Source: Paenibacillus faecis (GTDB lineage Bacteria; Bacillota; Bacilli; Paenibacillales; Paenibacillaceae). From it: a DNA stretch of 64,000 bases. Made by a program: the position numbers and the translations under genes. The notes beneath the pieces were generated by a model. The model was given only the letters and a program-made list of their open reading frames with translations, made no database searches and was not told the origin of the DNA. How positions within the stretch are numbered: position 1 is the stretch's first letter; the number at the start of each line of letters is the position of its first letter. Below are positions 42,823 to 50,360 of the stretch, piece by piece. The DNA lies in NCBI RefSeq assembly GCF_008084145.1, contig NZ_VSDO01000005.1:496001-560000 (forward strand). Direction: 5' to 3'.

Positions 42823-43458
42823 TCACGCGTCCCCAGGAGTCTCTCCGGCATGCTGCGGGCAAAATCGTTTCATCAGCGAAACGGTGTCGGGGTCCAGCTC
42901 CAGATTTCGATTTTCCAATCCGGACGTGACATCGTTAAAGCGCGGCTCGGTCAGGTTTTGCCCGAATTTAAATTTGGCGCTGATCTCCTCCGGAACGATT
43001 TTGAAAAGGGATACCGCCTTAAGCTGCCCCGTATATTTGGGGTCTTCGGGGGTAATGGGATCATACCCCCCTTCCGGCTGGAGCTTTTCCATGAAGAGCG
43101 TGAGCGCCGAGGCCTTCTCTTCCGGGTTGTCCACAGACTCGGCGAGGCCGCGGACCATGACGCTTTTAAAGAACGCCGAGGCCGGGCAGGCCAGCTGCGG
43201 ATCGGTGAAATAAGAGGGGATGATCGCATACTCCTTGGCAACGGTAAAACTGACGCGGGGATCCTGCTTCAGGTGTTTCATTTTTTCGCCGGCCCGACTG
43301 CCGTGAAAATAAATACAGCGGCCGTCGTACACAAAGTTGAGCGGCGTGACCCGAATCCATCCGTCCGGGCCTACGGTGCCAAGAAATCCAAAGCTCATCT
43401 CCCGCAAAAAGGATTCGATTTCCCTGGGGTCCTCGACGGTAAATTCTTTTCTTCTCAT
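42823..43458 (-). CDS. Pyridoxamine 5'-phosphate oxidase-like flavoprotein
   Basis: 211 residues with a split-barrel FMN-binding fold (SFGFLGTVGPDGWIRVTPLNF, then IYFHGSRAGEKMKHLKQDPRVSFTV). Members include nitroimidazole-resistance and heme-binding proteins, and true PNP oxidase is only a distant relative. It is divergent from the MocR gene, the typical position for a target of a MocR regulator. AGGAGGA precedes the start. Confidence 0.83.
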   Translation of the reverse strand: MRRKEFTVEDPREIESFLREMSFGFLGTVGPDGWIRVTPLNFVYDGRCIYFHGSRAGEKMKHLKQDPRVSFTVAKEYAIIPSYFTDPQLACPASAFFKSVMVRGLAESVDNPEEKASALTLFMEKLQPEGGYDPITPEDPKYTGQLKAVSLFKIVPEEISAKFKFGQNLTEPRFNDVTSGLENRNLELDPDTVSLMKRFCPQHAGETPGDA

Positions 43459-43537
43459 CTGTAGTTCCTCCTGATCCTAATCTTAAGCTTGTTTTCGGCT
43501 GATAGTTTTGACGTTTTCTCCAAGTCTAGCCGCTCGA

Positions 43538-43584
43538 TTGACATATAAAAAGAACCAATTTACATTATTTTTTATAGTCCAATT
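43538..43584 (+). promoter_or_regulatory. Promoter of the MocR gene with CCAATT direct repeats
   Basis: TTGACA (43538-43543), a 17-bp spacer and TACATT (43561-43566). Two direct CCAATT repeats lie at 43555-43560 (inside the spacer) and 43579-43584 (just past the expected start of transcription), 24 bp apart. MocR proteins bind spaced direct repeats, so this is a candidate autoregulatory operator shared with the divergent gene. Confidence 0.5.
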
Positions 43585-43613
43585 ATAAAAAGATCAAGAA
43601 TGGGGGCCTCCTG

Positions 43614-45095
43614 TTGGATTTCTCGATTCCGCTGGAAACGCAAGGGCGGAAATACCGCTACAAATACGAGGCGCTCTATCATGCGATCCGGACGGCGATT
43701 CTGGACGGAACCCTGCAGGAAGGCGCGCGCCTTCCCTCTTCCCGCGATTTGGCGTCAGCTTATGGCTTGTCCCGCGGCAGTGTCGCGCATGCTTACGACC
43801 TGCTGCATGCGGAAGGCTACGTCCGCTCGGCCGTCGGGAGCGGCACTTTCGTGGCCCGCATCGAGCCCCGGCGGGCCATACCCGGGCGGGCTGCCGCGGC
43901 GGACATCCCTTTGTCCCCTTGGGGACAAAGGGTGATGAAGCCGGCGCTGCCGCTGGAGGGGGGTGCCGCATCCGCTTCGCCGCCGGTTCCGGACCCTGCC
44001 GGAACCATCACGTTCCAGGATGCGGGGCCGCCCGCCGCCGGGTTCCCGCAGGCGGCGTGGAAGAGCGCGCTCGCCTGGGCCGCGCGGGAACGGGCCGTGC
44101 CCGCGGCCGGCGCGGCGGAAGCCGCCGGCGATCCGGAGCTGCGCGCCGCCATTGCCGCGCACCTGCGGCGAAGCCGGGGCATTGCGGCAGAGGCGGAGCA
44201 GATCTGCCTGTTCCAGGGCTCGATGCAGGCGATCATGCTGCTCACCCAGCTGCTGCTGGGGGAGGGCGAGCCGGCCGTGCTGGAGGACCCGTGCTATCAC
44301 GGGATCTCCAGGGCGGTCGCCGCCTGCGGAGGGGTGGCCGTCCCCGCCCCCGTGGACGGGGACGGCATCCTCCCGCGCGACTGGGACGCGCGGGTGCTGT
44401 ACGTCACGCCCGGTCGGCAGTTCCCGACCGGGGCGGTGCTGTCGCCGGCGCGGCGGCAGGAGCTGCTGGCCTGGGCGGCCAAGCGGAACGCGGTCATCGT
44501 CGAAGACGATTACGACACCGAGTTCCGTTGGCGGGGCCGCCCGCTGGAGCCGCTCAAGGCGCTGGACCGCGAGGATCGGGTCGTATACATCGGGTCTTTT
44601 TCCAAGACGATGTTCGCCTCCCTGCGGATTGGATATGCCGTGCTGCCGCGCGGCCTGGTCGGCCCGGCCGTACGGGCCAAAGCCCTGTACGAGCCGGTTT
44701 CCCCCGCGCGGCTGGAGCAGCGCGCGCTGGCCTGCTTCATGCGCAGGGGCGATTATGAGCGCCATCTGCGCCGGATGCGCCGGATCTACAGCGCCAAACA
44801 CGAGCTGTTCCGTCAAACGCTGGCCAAGGTCATCCCGGAACTGTTCGGGCTGCGGATGGCTGAGGCCGGCCTGCTCGTCTATGCGGACTGGAAGCGGGCG
44901 CCCGAGGAATTTGCCGCGTTTCGGGAAGCGGCCGGGCGCCGAGGGGTTACGTTTCGCGACGGGGAGTTGTACCGGCTGACCCCAGGCCCACCGGCGGCCT
45001 GCTTCAGTCTTTCCCATCTGGATGACGCCGCTTTGGTCGAAGGGGTATACCGCATGGGGCAGGCGTGGAAAGATATTTATGAAATGAAAAAATAG
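43614..45095 (+). CDS. MocR/PdxR-like transcriptional regulator (GntR plus aminotransferase domain)
   Basis: 493 residues. The GntR winged helix is at residues 10-80 (GARLPSSRDLASAYGLSRGS), followed by a long Ala/Pro-rich linker and a fold-type I aminotransferase-like domain with VIVEDDYDTEFRW and the PLP lysine in SFSKTMFASLRIGY. MocR proteins sense PLP or amino compounds. The start is TTG with a GGGGG-like site upstream. The central part of the gene is very GC-rich, which produces long meaningless ORFs in other frames. Likely targets are itself and the divergent PNPOx-like gene. Confidence 0.9.
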   Translation: MDFSIPLETQGRKYRYKYEALYHAIRTAILDGTLQEGARLPSSRDLASAYGLSRGSVAHAYDLLHAEGYVRSAVGSGTFVARIEPRRAIPGRAAAADIPLSPWGQRVMKPALPLEGGAASASPPVPDPAGTITFQDAGPPAAGFPQAAWKSALAWAARERAVPAAGAAEAAGDPELRAAIAAHLRRSRGIAAEAEQICLFQGSMQAIMLLTQLLLGEGEPAVLEDPCYHGISRAVAACGGVAVPAPVDGDGILPRDWDARVLYVTPGRQFPTGAVLSPARRQELLAWAAKRNAVIVEDDYDTEFRWRGRPLEPLKALDREDRVVYIGSFSKTMFASLRIGYAVLPRGLVGPAVRAKALYEPVSPARLEQRALACFMRRGDYERHLRRMRRIYSAKHELFRQTLAKVIPELFGLRMAEAGLLVYADWKRAPEEFAAFREAAGRRGVTFRDGELYRLTPGPPAACFSLSHLDDAALVEGVYRMGQAWKDIYEMKK

Positions 45096-45167
45096 GAGTA
45101 TAATCGGCTTAATCGGTTTTTAAGACCAGGTAATGAATACAATCATTTAATCCGAGGAGGTGAGGAG

Positions 45168-45953
45168 ATGCTTCACGTATCCCCGTCTTCGTTTATCCTG
45201 AAGCCCGCGTTCGCCAAAATTGTATGCGAGCCCGGTTGGAAATGGCATAAGCGGGAGAAGCCGCTGCAAAACTACGATTTGTTTTATGTATGGAGCGGTG
45301 AAGGCACCGTGGTGTTGAACGATCAGCCGATTCAGGTCGGTCCGGGAAGCTGCTTTTTGTTCCGGAAGGGGGACCATACCAGTGCCACGCATAATCCTCA
45401 GCGCCCGCTGGTGTTAACGTACATCCATTTCGATATCGACGAACCGGTTGATGAAGTTCCCGGTCCTTACCGCAAGCTGGAGGAGACGCTGGACTTTGAA
45501 TATATGCTTTCCCGGTATGTCCGGTTGTTCCTGATCAAGGCGTATGGCGCCGAGGAAGAAGCCCGGCTGATTCTGAAGCAACTGCTCATTTACCTGCTGC
45601 GTGCGGAAAAGGAAACGCCGAAGGAAAAGAAGGTCAGTCACCAGTTGAACGAAGTGATTCAAGAGGTGGCCAATTATTGCCTTCAGCATCCCGGTTTACC
45701 GCATAAAGTGGAGGATTTGGCCGCACGTGCCGGCTTGTCGCCGCGATATTTTTCCATAAAATTCAAGGAAATCATCGGGCAATCCGTCCAGTCCTATATC
45801 ATCAAGACGCGGATCGACCGGGCCCAGCATCTCCTGCTCCATGCGGGGATGAATGTAACCGAGGTGGCGGATGCGCTCGGATACAGGGATATTTTCTTTT
45901 TCAGCCGACAATTCAAGCAATACACCGGCAAAAGTCCCTCCGAAATTCGCTGA
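45168..45953 (+). CDS. AraC-family regulator with cupin sensor domain
   Basis: 261 residues. The N-terminal half is a cupin (VWSGEGTVVLNDQPIQVGPGSCFLF) that in relatives binds sugars. Residues 165-261 form two helix-turn-helix motifs (HKVEDLAARAGLSPRYFSIK and NVTEVADALGYRDIFFFSR). A GAGGAGGTGAGGAG sequence precedes the start. No metabolic operon is adjacent, so the regulon is unknown. Confidence 0.9.
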   Translation: MLHVSPSSFILKPAFAKIVCEPGWKWHKREKPLQNYDLFYVWSGEGTVVLNDQPIQVGPGSCFLFRKGDHTSATHNPQRPLVLTYIHFDIDEPVDEVPGPYRKLEETLDFEYMLSRYVRLFLIKAYGAEEEARLILKQLLIYLLRAEKETPKEKKVSHQLNEVIQEVANYCLQHPGLPHKVEDLAARAGLSPRYFSIKFKEIIGQSVQSYIIKTRIDRAQHLLLHAGMNVTEVADALGYRDIFFFSRQFKQYTGKSPSEIR

Positions 45954-46052
45954 TATCTCCAAATTCGCAAAAAAAATTCTCCCTGGCTGTTTCATCCCAA
46001 TTCTTGGCGGGTAAATCCATTTTATAGCCGGAGTCTGGGAGGAGGTGGCAGT

Positions 46053-46169
46053 ATGGGAAGAAGACGGCGGATGCGCAGCCGGGGAATTTCGGTGCCGGGC
46101 AGCAGCATATTCAGATATCGTTTCCGGCGTTGGAGACGTCCCGATCGGGAAGAAGAAACCTGGTTCTAA
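46053..46169 (+). CDS. Small arginine-rich protein, 38 residues
   Basis: Starts MGRRRRMRSRG, continues with ISVPGSSIFRYRFRRWRRPD and ends REEETWF. About one third of residues are arginine. It is preceded by a very strong GGGAGGAGGTGG site at proper spacing and followed about 60 bp later by a terminator, which argues for a real gene. An alternative GTG-initiated frame from 46045 would start inside the ribosome site and is less likely. The family is not recognised; its basic head recalls the tails in the glycosyltransferase cluster at 56-63 kb. Confidence 0.5.
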   Translation: MGRRRRMRSRGISVPGSSIFRYRFRRWRRPDREEETWF

Positions 46170-46232
46170 CCACAGTCTTGATATTAAGTCGGGGATGAAG
46201 ATTCCCGGTCTTCATATAGGCAAATCATAGGC

Positions 46233-46272
46233 AAAAACGGTCGAGCGGGGATACCTGCCGGCCGTTTTTTAT
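46233..46272 (+). terminator. Terminator after the small arginine-rich gene
   Basis: AAAAACGG and CCGTTTTTT form the outer stem, with further GC pairing inside, followed by a T-run. Confidence 0.75.
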
Positions 46273-46291
46273 TTCTGCCTATGCCTAGCGG

Positions 46292-47045
46292 AGCCATAAG
46301 GGCCATAAGAGGCGCTATTTTGTCGAAAATGGCTGAGTGGAGAGAAATAGCGGACGTTTGAGGCCTTATTTCGGGGAAAAAGCGGTGCAACCCCCGTTTT
46401 GGGGCCCGCCGAAGCAAAATAAGGCCTCTTTTGACCGCTATTCACCCGGAAAAGCCGATTTTGGCCGAAATAGCGCCCCAAAAGGCCGTTAAGGCGGCGG
46501 GCGGCTAAGGAATCCGCGGCTGCCGAAGTCGTCCGCTTAACCTGGCAGAGCCATAAGGGCCATAAGAGGCGCTATTTTGTCGAAAATGGCTGAGTGGAGA
46601 GAAATAGCGGACGTTTGAGGCCTTATTTCGGGGAAAAAGCGGTGCAACCCCCGTTTTGGGGCCCGCCGAAGCAAAATAAGGCCTCTTTTGACCGCTATTC
46701 ACCCGGAAAAGCCGATTTTGGCTGAAATAGCGCCCCAAAAGGCCGTTAAGGCGGCGGGCGGCTAAGCAATAGCGGCTGCCGAAGTCGTCCGCTTAGCCTG
46801 GCAGAGCCATAAGGGCCATAAGAGGCGCTATTTTGTCGAAAATGGCTGAGTGGAGAGAAATAGCGGACGTTTGAGGCCTTATTTCGGGGAAAAAGCGGTG
46901 CAACCCCCGTTTTGGGGCCCGCCGAAGCAAAATAAGGCCTCTTTTGACCGCTATTCACCCGGAAAAGCCGATTTTGGCCGAAATAGCGCCCCAAAAGGCT
47001 GTTAAGGCGGCGGGCAGCTAAGCAATAGCGGCTGCCGAAGTCGTC
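46292..47045. repeat. 256-bp tandem triplication
   Basis: The marker AGCCATAAGGGCCATAAGAG occurs at 46292, 46549 and 46805, giving periods of 257 and 256 bp. Copies are nearly identical. Each contains several AAATAGCG-type words and self-complementary stretches (AAATAAGGCCTC with GAGGCCTTATTT). The same TAT-GC word style links it to the 83-bp hairpin family, but it is a different sequence. Confidence 0.9.
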
Positions 47046-47047
47046 TC

Positions 47048-47425
47048 CATGCACTCGCCGCACTCGACGCACTCCATGCACTCGCCGCACTCGATGCAAC
47101 TCGACACTCCATGCACTCGACGCACTCCACGCACTCGACACTCCACGCACTCGACGACTCCATGCACTCGACGCACTCCATGCACTCCACGCACTCCATC
47201 CACTCGACGCACTCCACGCACTCCACGCACTCGACGACTCCATGCACCCGACGCACTCCACGCACTCGACGCACTCCATGCACTCCACGCACTCCATGCA
47301 CTCGACGGACTCCATGCACTCGACGCACTCCACGCACTCGACGACTCCACGCACTCGACGCACTCCACAAACTCCACGCACTCAACGCATTCAACGCACC
47401 CCACCAACTCCACCAACTCCACCAA
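47048..47425. repeat. 9-bp minisatellite, about 40 units
   Basis: An array of CACTCGACG, CACTCCACG and CACTCCATG units, decaying to CACCCCACC and CACCAACTC at the right end. Because the unit is a multiple of three, several frames on both strands stay open and give artificial His/Ser/Thr or Val/Glu/Cys repeats. No ribosome site or start supports coding. Confidence 0.9.
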
Positions 47426-47630
47426 CTCCACTATCCCCTAAGCAGGCAGGAACTTTTCCCGACTTAAGTCCAGGGAGGGTCCGGTCCATAGACCGTGTGC
47501 GGCAGGCTCGTGAAGAATTATGATAAGGGTATCTGTTTTGTGAAGGATCATACATAAAGGCGGGGGGCCGAATTGATGAAGCGCTTATGATGCTCGGTCC
47601 CCCGATCTCATCATTGTCAGGAGGATAAAA

Positions 47631-48521
47631 ATGAAAACGAAATCCAAGCTCGCGGCAATGGCGGGGGCGGCGGCCGTGCTGGTATTGTTGGCGGGATGTA
47701 CGGAGACGCTGAAGGCGGAGGAACAGGCGAAGCAAATCGTTAGCCGGACGACGGAAAGCCTGGGGCAAGCGGTCAGCGATACGGTCGACGCCCATGTAGG
47801 CAAACTGAAAAAGGAAGGCGCTTCACGATCCTTATCCGCAACCGAACCGGCGGGGCGGGCGACGGGAATCCGGCTGGAGAATGAGGTGGGAAATATCGCG
47901 ATCCGGGCCGCGGAGGGCAGCGACCTCGAAATTGAGGCGGAAATCTGGTCCGCGAACAAGTTGGCTAACCGGGATGTGCTTACCGAGGTTTTTGACCAGG
48001 CGGAAATATCGGTGACTACCGAAGGCAATGAAATGTATATTGCCGTGCATGCCAAGGATGATCCGGATATGAACTTGTGGAAATGGGCGCAAAAGAAATA
48101 CCGGTTCTCCGATTTTAGCATCGATTATACGCTCGGGCTTCCGGAGAGCATCGTCTCCTATGATGTTACGAGCCAGGTTGGCGATGTGGCTATGACCGGA
48201 CTTCAGGGAAGCTACCGCGTCAGGAGTGAAGTGGGTTCGGTGCAATTAAGTGATGCGGGAATAGCAGGGGCTTCCTCGATCAGCGCCTCTACGGGAAGCA
48301 TTGAGCTGGGAATCGCGCGGATGGAAGAGGCAGCGGATCTGCAGGTTGAGGCGGAGATCGGCAGCATTGAAGCCAAGCTGGCGGATTCCTTGAATTGCGA
48401 GGTGGAGGCCAAGGCGGAGTTGGGCGAAATCAGCGGGGTCCCCGATGGCCGGAGCCGGCGGGGCAGCGGAGGACCGCTGTTGTCGCTGAACGCTTCCGTG
48501 GGAGCCATTACGGTACAGTAA
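47631..48521 (+). CDS. Lipoprotein with DUF4097-like adhesin-type repeats
   Basis: 296 residues. A lipoprotein signal with lipobox LLAGC gives an acylated cysteine near residue 23. Residues 80-296 form a right-handed beta-helix-like series (ENEVGNIAIRAAEGSDLEIEAE, RSEVGSVQLSDAGI, ASTGSIELGIARM, AEIGSIEAKL, ASVGAITV) as in DUF4097. It would sit on the outer face of the membrane. CAGGAGG precedes the start, and a terminator overlaps its last codons. Confidence 0.85.
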   Translation: MKTKSKLAAMAGAAAVLVLLAGCTETLKAEEQAKQIVSRTTESLGQAVSDTVDAHVGKLKKEGASRSLSATEPAGRATGIRLENEVGNIAIRAAEGSDLEIEAEIWSANKLANRDVLTEVFDQAEISVTTEGNEMYIAVHAKDDPDMNLWKWAQKKYRFSDFSIDYTLGLPESIVSYDVTSQVGDVAMTGLQGSYRVRSEVGSVQLSDAGIAGASSISASTGSIELGIARMEEAADLQVEAEIGSIEAKLADSLNCEVEAKAELGEISGVPDGRSRRGSGGPLLSLNASVGAITVQ

Positions 48522-48537
48522 TGGCTCTTCCTTTTTT
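48502..48537 (+). terminator. Terminator overlapping the lipoprotein stop codon
   Basis: AGCCATTAC pairs with GTAATGGCT, followed by TTCCTTTTTT; the stem contains the last sense codons and the stop. Confidence 0.85.
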
Positions 48538-48560
48538 ACCGCATGATCTCATGATTGGGA

Positions 48561-49364
48561 TTAGGGCTGTTTCGTAGAGGGCGCGAAGAATCGGCCCAGC
48601 GGTTCGCCCATCCGCACTTTTTGGCCGACGGCTCTGTCTGGGAGCGGCTCGAAAGTCCCGGTTTCCATCAAAAGGACGACGGTGGAGCCGAACTCAAAAT
48701 AGGCCAAATCATCGCCCTGGTTCCAGGATGAAGCGGATTCGTCGCTATAACGGATACTGCTGACGTTCATGGCCCCCACCTTGACCAAGGCGATTTCGCC
48801 GCGTTCATGGGACAGGTATGTAATCAGTCTTTCATTCCGGGTGAGTACGCCTTTCATATGTTTCATTCCGAAGTCGTTCACCGGGTAAACTCTTCCTTTG
48901 ATGTGCTCGCTTTCCAGCCGGGTGCCGGTTACCGGCGCGTGAATCCGGTGGTAGTCGGTCGGGCTCAAATAAAGCACGAAGGCGTATCCGTGCGCGTAGG
49001 ATTCCACCCGGGGAGAATGGTTTAGCAAATCATCCAGAGTGTAATCCTGTCCTTTTACATTAAAAATCGTGCCGGATTGAATCTCGCCCATAAACGTGAT
49101 GAGCGCGTCGACCGGACTGATTAGTCCCGAAGGTTCCGGGTGAATCGGGCGCATACCGCTCTTCAGCTTGCGCGTAAAAAATTCGTTTAATGTCCGGTAT
49201 TCTTTCAATTCTTTTTCCGCTTCATGCAGCGGAATCCGATAGGATTTGGCGAACCACGGGATCATGTGGCGGCTCGCCCTGGAATGCGAGAACCTGCCCA
49301 TTAGCCCGGAAATCCACTTCCGGGAGGTTAGTTCAGTCATCCATTTCATCCAGTGTGCAGCCAA
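48561..49364 (-). CDS. psd: Phosphatidylserine decarboxylase proenzyme
   Basis: 267 residues. The self-cleavage site is the GST motif in YFEFGSTVV (G226-S227-T228), where the serine becomes the pyruvoyl group. The catalytic triad partners are visible in ISPVDA (D86) and YHRIHAP (H141). The enzyme makes phosphatidylethanolamine at the membrane. No pssA is adjacent. The start is preceded by AGGAGGAAA. The gene is divergent from the TPP riboswitch and ykoEDC. Confidence 0.94.
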   Translation of the reverse strand: MAAHWMKWMTELTSRKWISGLMGRFSHSRASRHMIPWFAKSYRIPLHEAEKELKEYRTLNEFFTRKLKSGMRPIHPEPSGLISPVDALITFMGEIQSGTIFNVKGQDYTLDDLLNHSPRVESYAHGYAFVLYLSPTDYHRIHAPVTGTRLESEHIKGRVYPVNDFGMKHMKGVLTRNERLITYLSHERGEIALVKVGAMNVSSIRYSDESASSWNQGDDLAYFEFGSTVVLLMETGTFEPLPDRAVGQKVRMGEPLGRFFAPSTKQP

Positions 49365-49486
49365 GTCGTTTCCTCCTAAACATCATCAGGTTCAACGGGT
49401 CGCTCAGGACCCGTTTCCACTTCCGCTTATATTGACACAGAATAGGTACGAAATCAACCGCGAAAGCGATTGCTTAAATTTTTTCC

Positions 49487-49516
49487 TTGCCTATTTGTAA
49501 ACATCTGGAGTATATT
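49487..49516 (+). promoter_or_regulatory. Promoter of the TPP-riboswitch operon
   Basis: TTGCCT (49487-49492), an 18-bp spacer and TATATT (49511-49516), about 20 bp before the riboswitch. Confidence 0.5.
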
Positions 49517-49533
49517 ATTTGCAATCGCATATG

Positions 49534-49628
49534 GGATACGGGGGCTTGAGTGAATCAGGCTGAGATGGCAGCATACTCCGCTGCGGACCGTTAATCTGAA
49601 CTGGATAATGCCAGCGTAGAGAATCTGT
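49534..49628 (+). ncRNA. TPP riboswitch (THI element)
   Basis: Contains the two conserved sensor parts: GGCTGAGA (about 49558-49565) for the pyrimidine side, and ACCGTTAATCTGAACTGGAT with AATGCCAGCGTAGAGA for the pyrophosphate side. The order and spacing match the class. It lies upstream of the ykoEDC genes and is followed by a terminator, so thiamine pyrophosphate should shut down the operon by premature termination. Confidence 0.95.
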
Positions 49629-49678
49629 CGTCCGAAATGCACGTTCACTTTATGGGGTGTATTTTCCTGTGGACCTAG

Positions 49679-49711
49679 CAGCCGTCTGAGCTTATTCAGG
49701 CGGTTTTTTTG
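49679..49711 (+). terminator. Riboswitch-controlled terminator before ykoE
   Basis: CCGTCTGA pairs with TCAGGCGG, followed by seven T residues, between the TPP aptamer and the ykoE start. Confidence 0.88.
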
Positions 49712-49753
49712 TTCCATTCCAACGATATTTACGAAAAAGGAGAGGGGTAACAC

Positions 49754-50359
49754 ATGAAACAACAGGAGAATGCGGTATTAAAAAAGGGGTTGAAACTGAG
49801 CGATATTTTGGTGACTGTGCTGGTATCTTTGGTAATCGGCGTCGTCTATCATTTTTGGAGCTCTGTTTACGGCCTGGTACCTCCGGTATTTTTTCAAGCG
49901 GATGAGCTCGTTTACGGGATGTGGTTTATTGCCGCCACGCTCGTGTTTCTGCTGATTCGTAAGCCCGGGGTGGCCTTGCTGGCCGAAGTGGCGGCCGCCC
50001 ATGTGGAAATTTTGTTCGGCAGCGAGTGGGGGATACAGCTCGTTCTCTACAGCGTTTTGCAGGGGCTTGGGGCCGAGCTGGTCTTCGCCTTGTTCCGCTA
50101 CCGCAACTATTCGGGCACGGTGGCTGCCATGGCCGGAGTCGGCTCGGCGATCGGTTCCCTCATTCCCGATATCTACTATGGTTATGTGGCGGATTATGAA
50201 ACGTGGATGTTGTTCGCGAAGTATGGCATGCGCGCCATAAGCTCCATGCTGTTTGCGGGGTATTTGGCTTATGCCCTGGCTAAGGCGGTGGAGGCCACCG
50301 GGGTTACTTCGCTGATCCGTCCCGTTACCGCCAAAGACGTGGCGGCATTGGACGATTGA
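49754..50359 (+). CDS. ykoE: ECF transporter substrate-binding subunit YkoE (thiamine/HMP)
   Basis: 201 residues with about six membrane segments. YkoE-type S components bind thiamine or its pyrimidine precursor hydroxymethylpyrimidine and associate with the YkoC/YkoD energising module. The TPP riboswitch in front and the ykoD and ykoC genes behind support the assignment. AAAAGGAGAGG precedes the start. Confidence 0.92.
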   Translation: MKQQENAVLKKGLKLSDILVTVLVSLVIGVVYHFWSSVYGLVPPVFFQADELVYGMWFIAATLVFLLIRKPGVALLAEVAAAHVEILFGSEWGIQLVLYSVLQGLGAELVFALFRYRNYSGTVAAMAGVGSAIGSLIPDIYYGYVADYETWMLFAKYGMRAISSMLFAGYLAYALAKAVEATGVTSLIRPVTAKDVAALDD

Positions 50360-50360
50360 T

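Noticed and set aside
43755..45017. 420-residue minus-strand ORF opposite the MocR gene
   Set aside because: Shadow of a very GC-rich coding region; composition is Arg/Pro/Gly-rich with no family motif.
46045..46230. 61-residue GTG-initiated ORF overlapping the small Arg-rich gene
   Set aside because: Its start lies inside the ribosome site that is ideally spaced for the ATG at 46053.
47002..47523. Long His/Ser/Thr-rich and Val/Glu/Cys-rich ORFs on both strands
   Set aside because: They arise because a 9-bp tandem unit keeps frames open; no ribosome site, no start context and the same on both strands.
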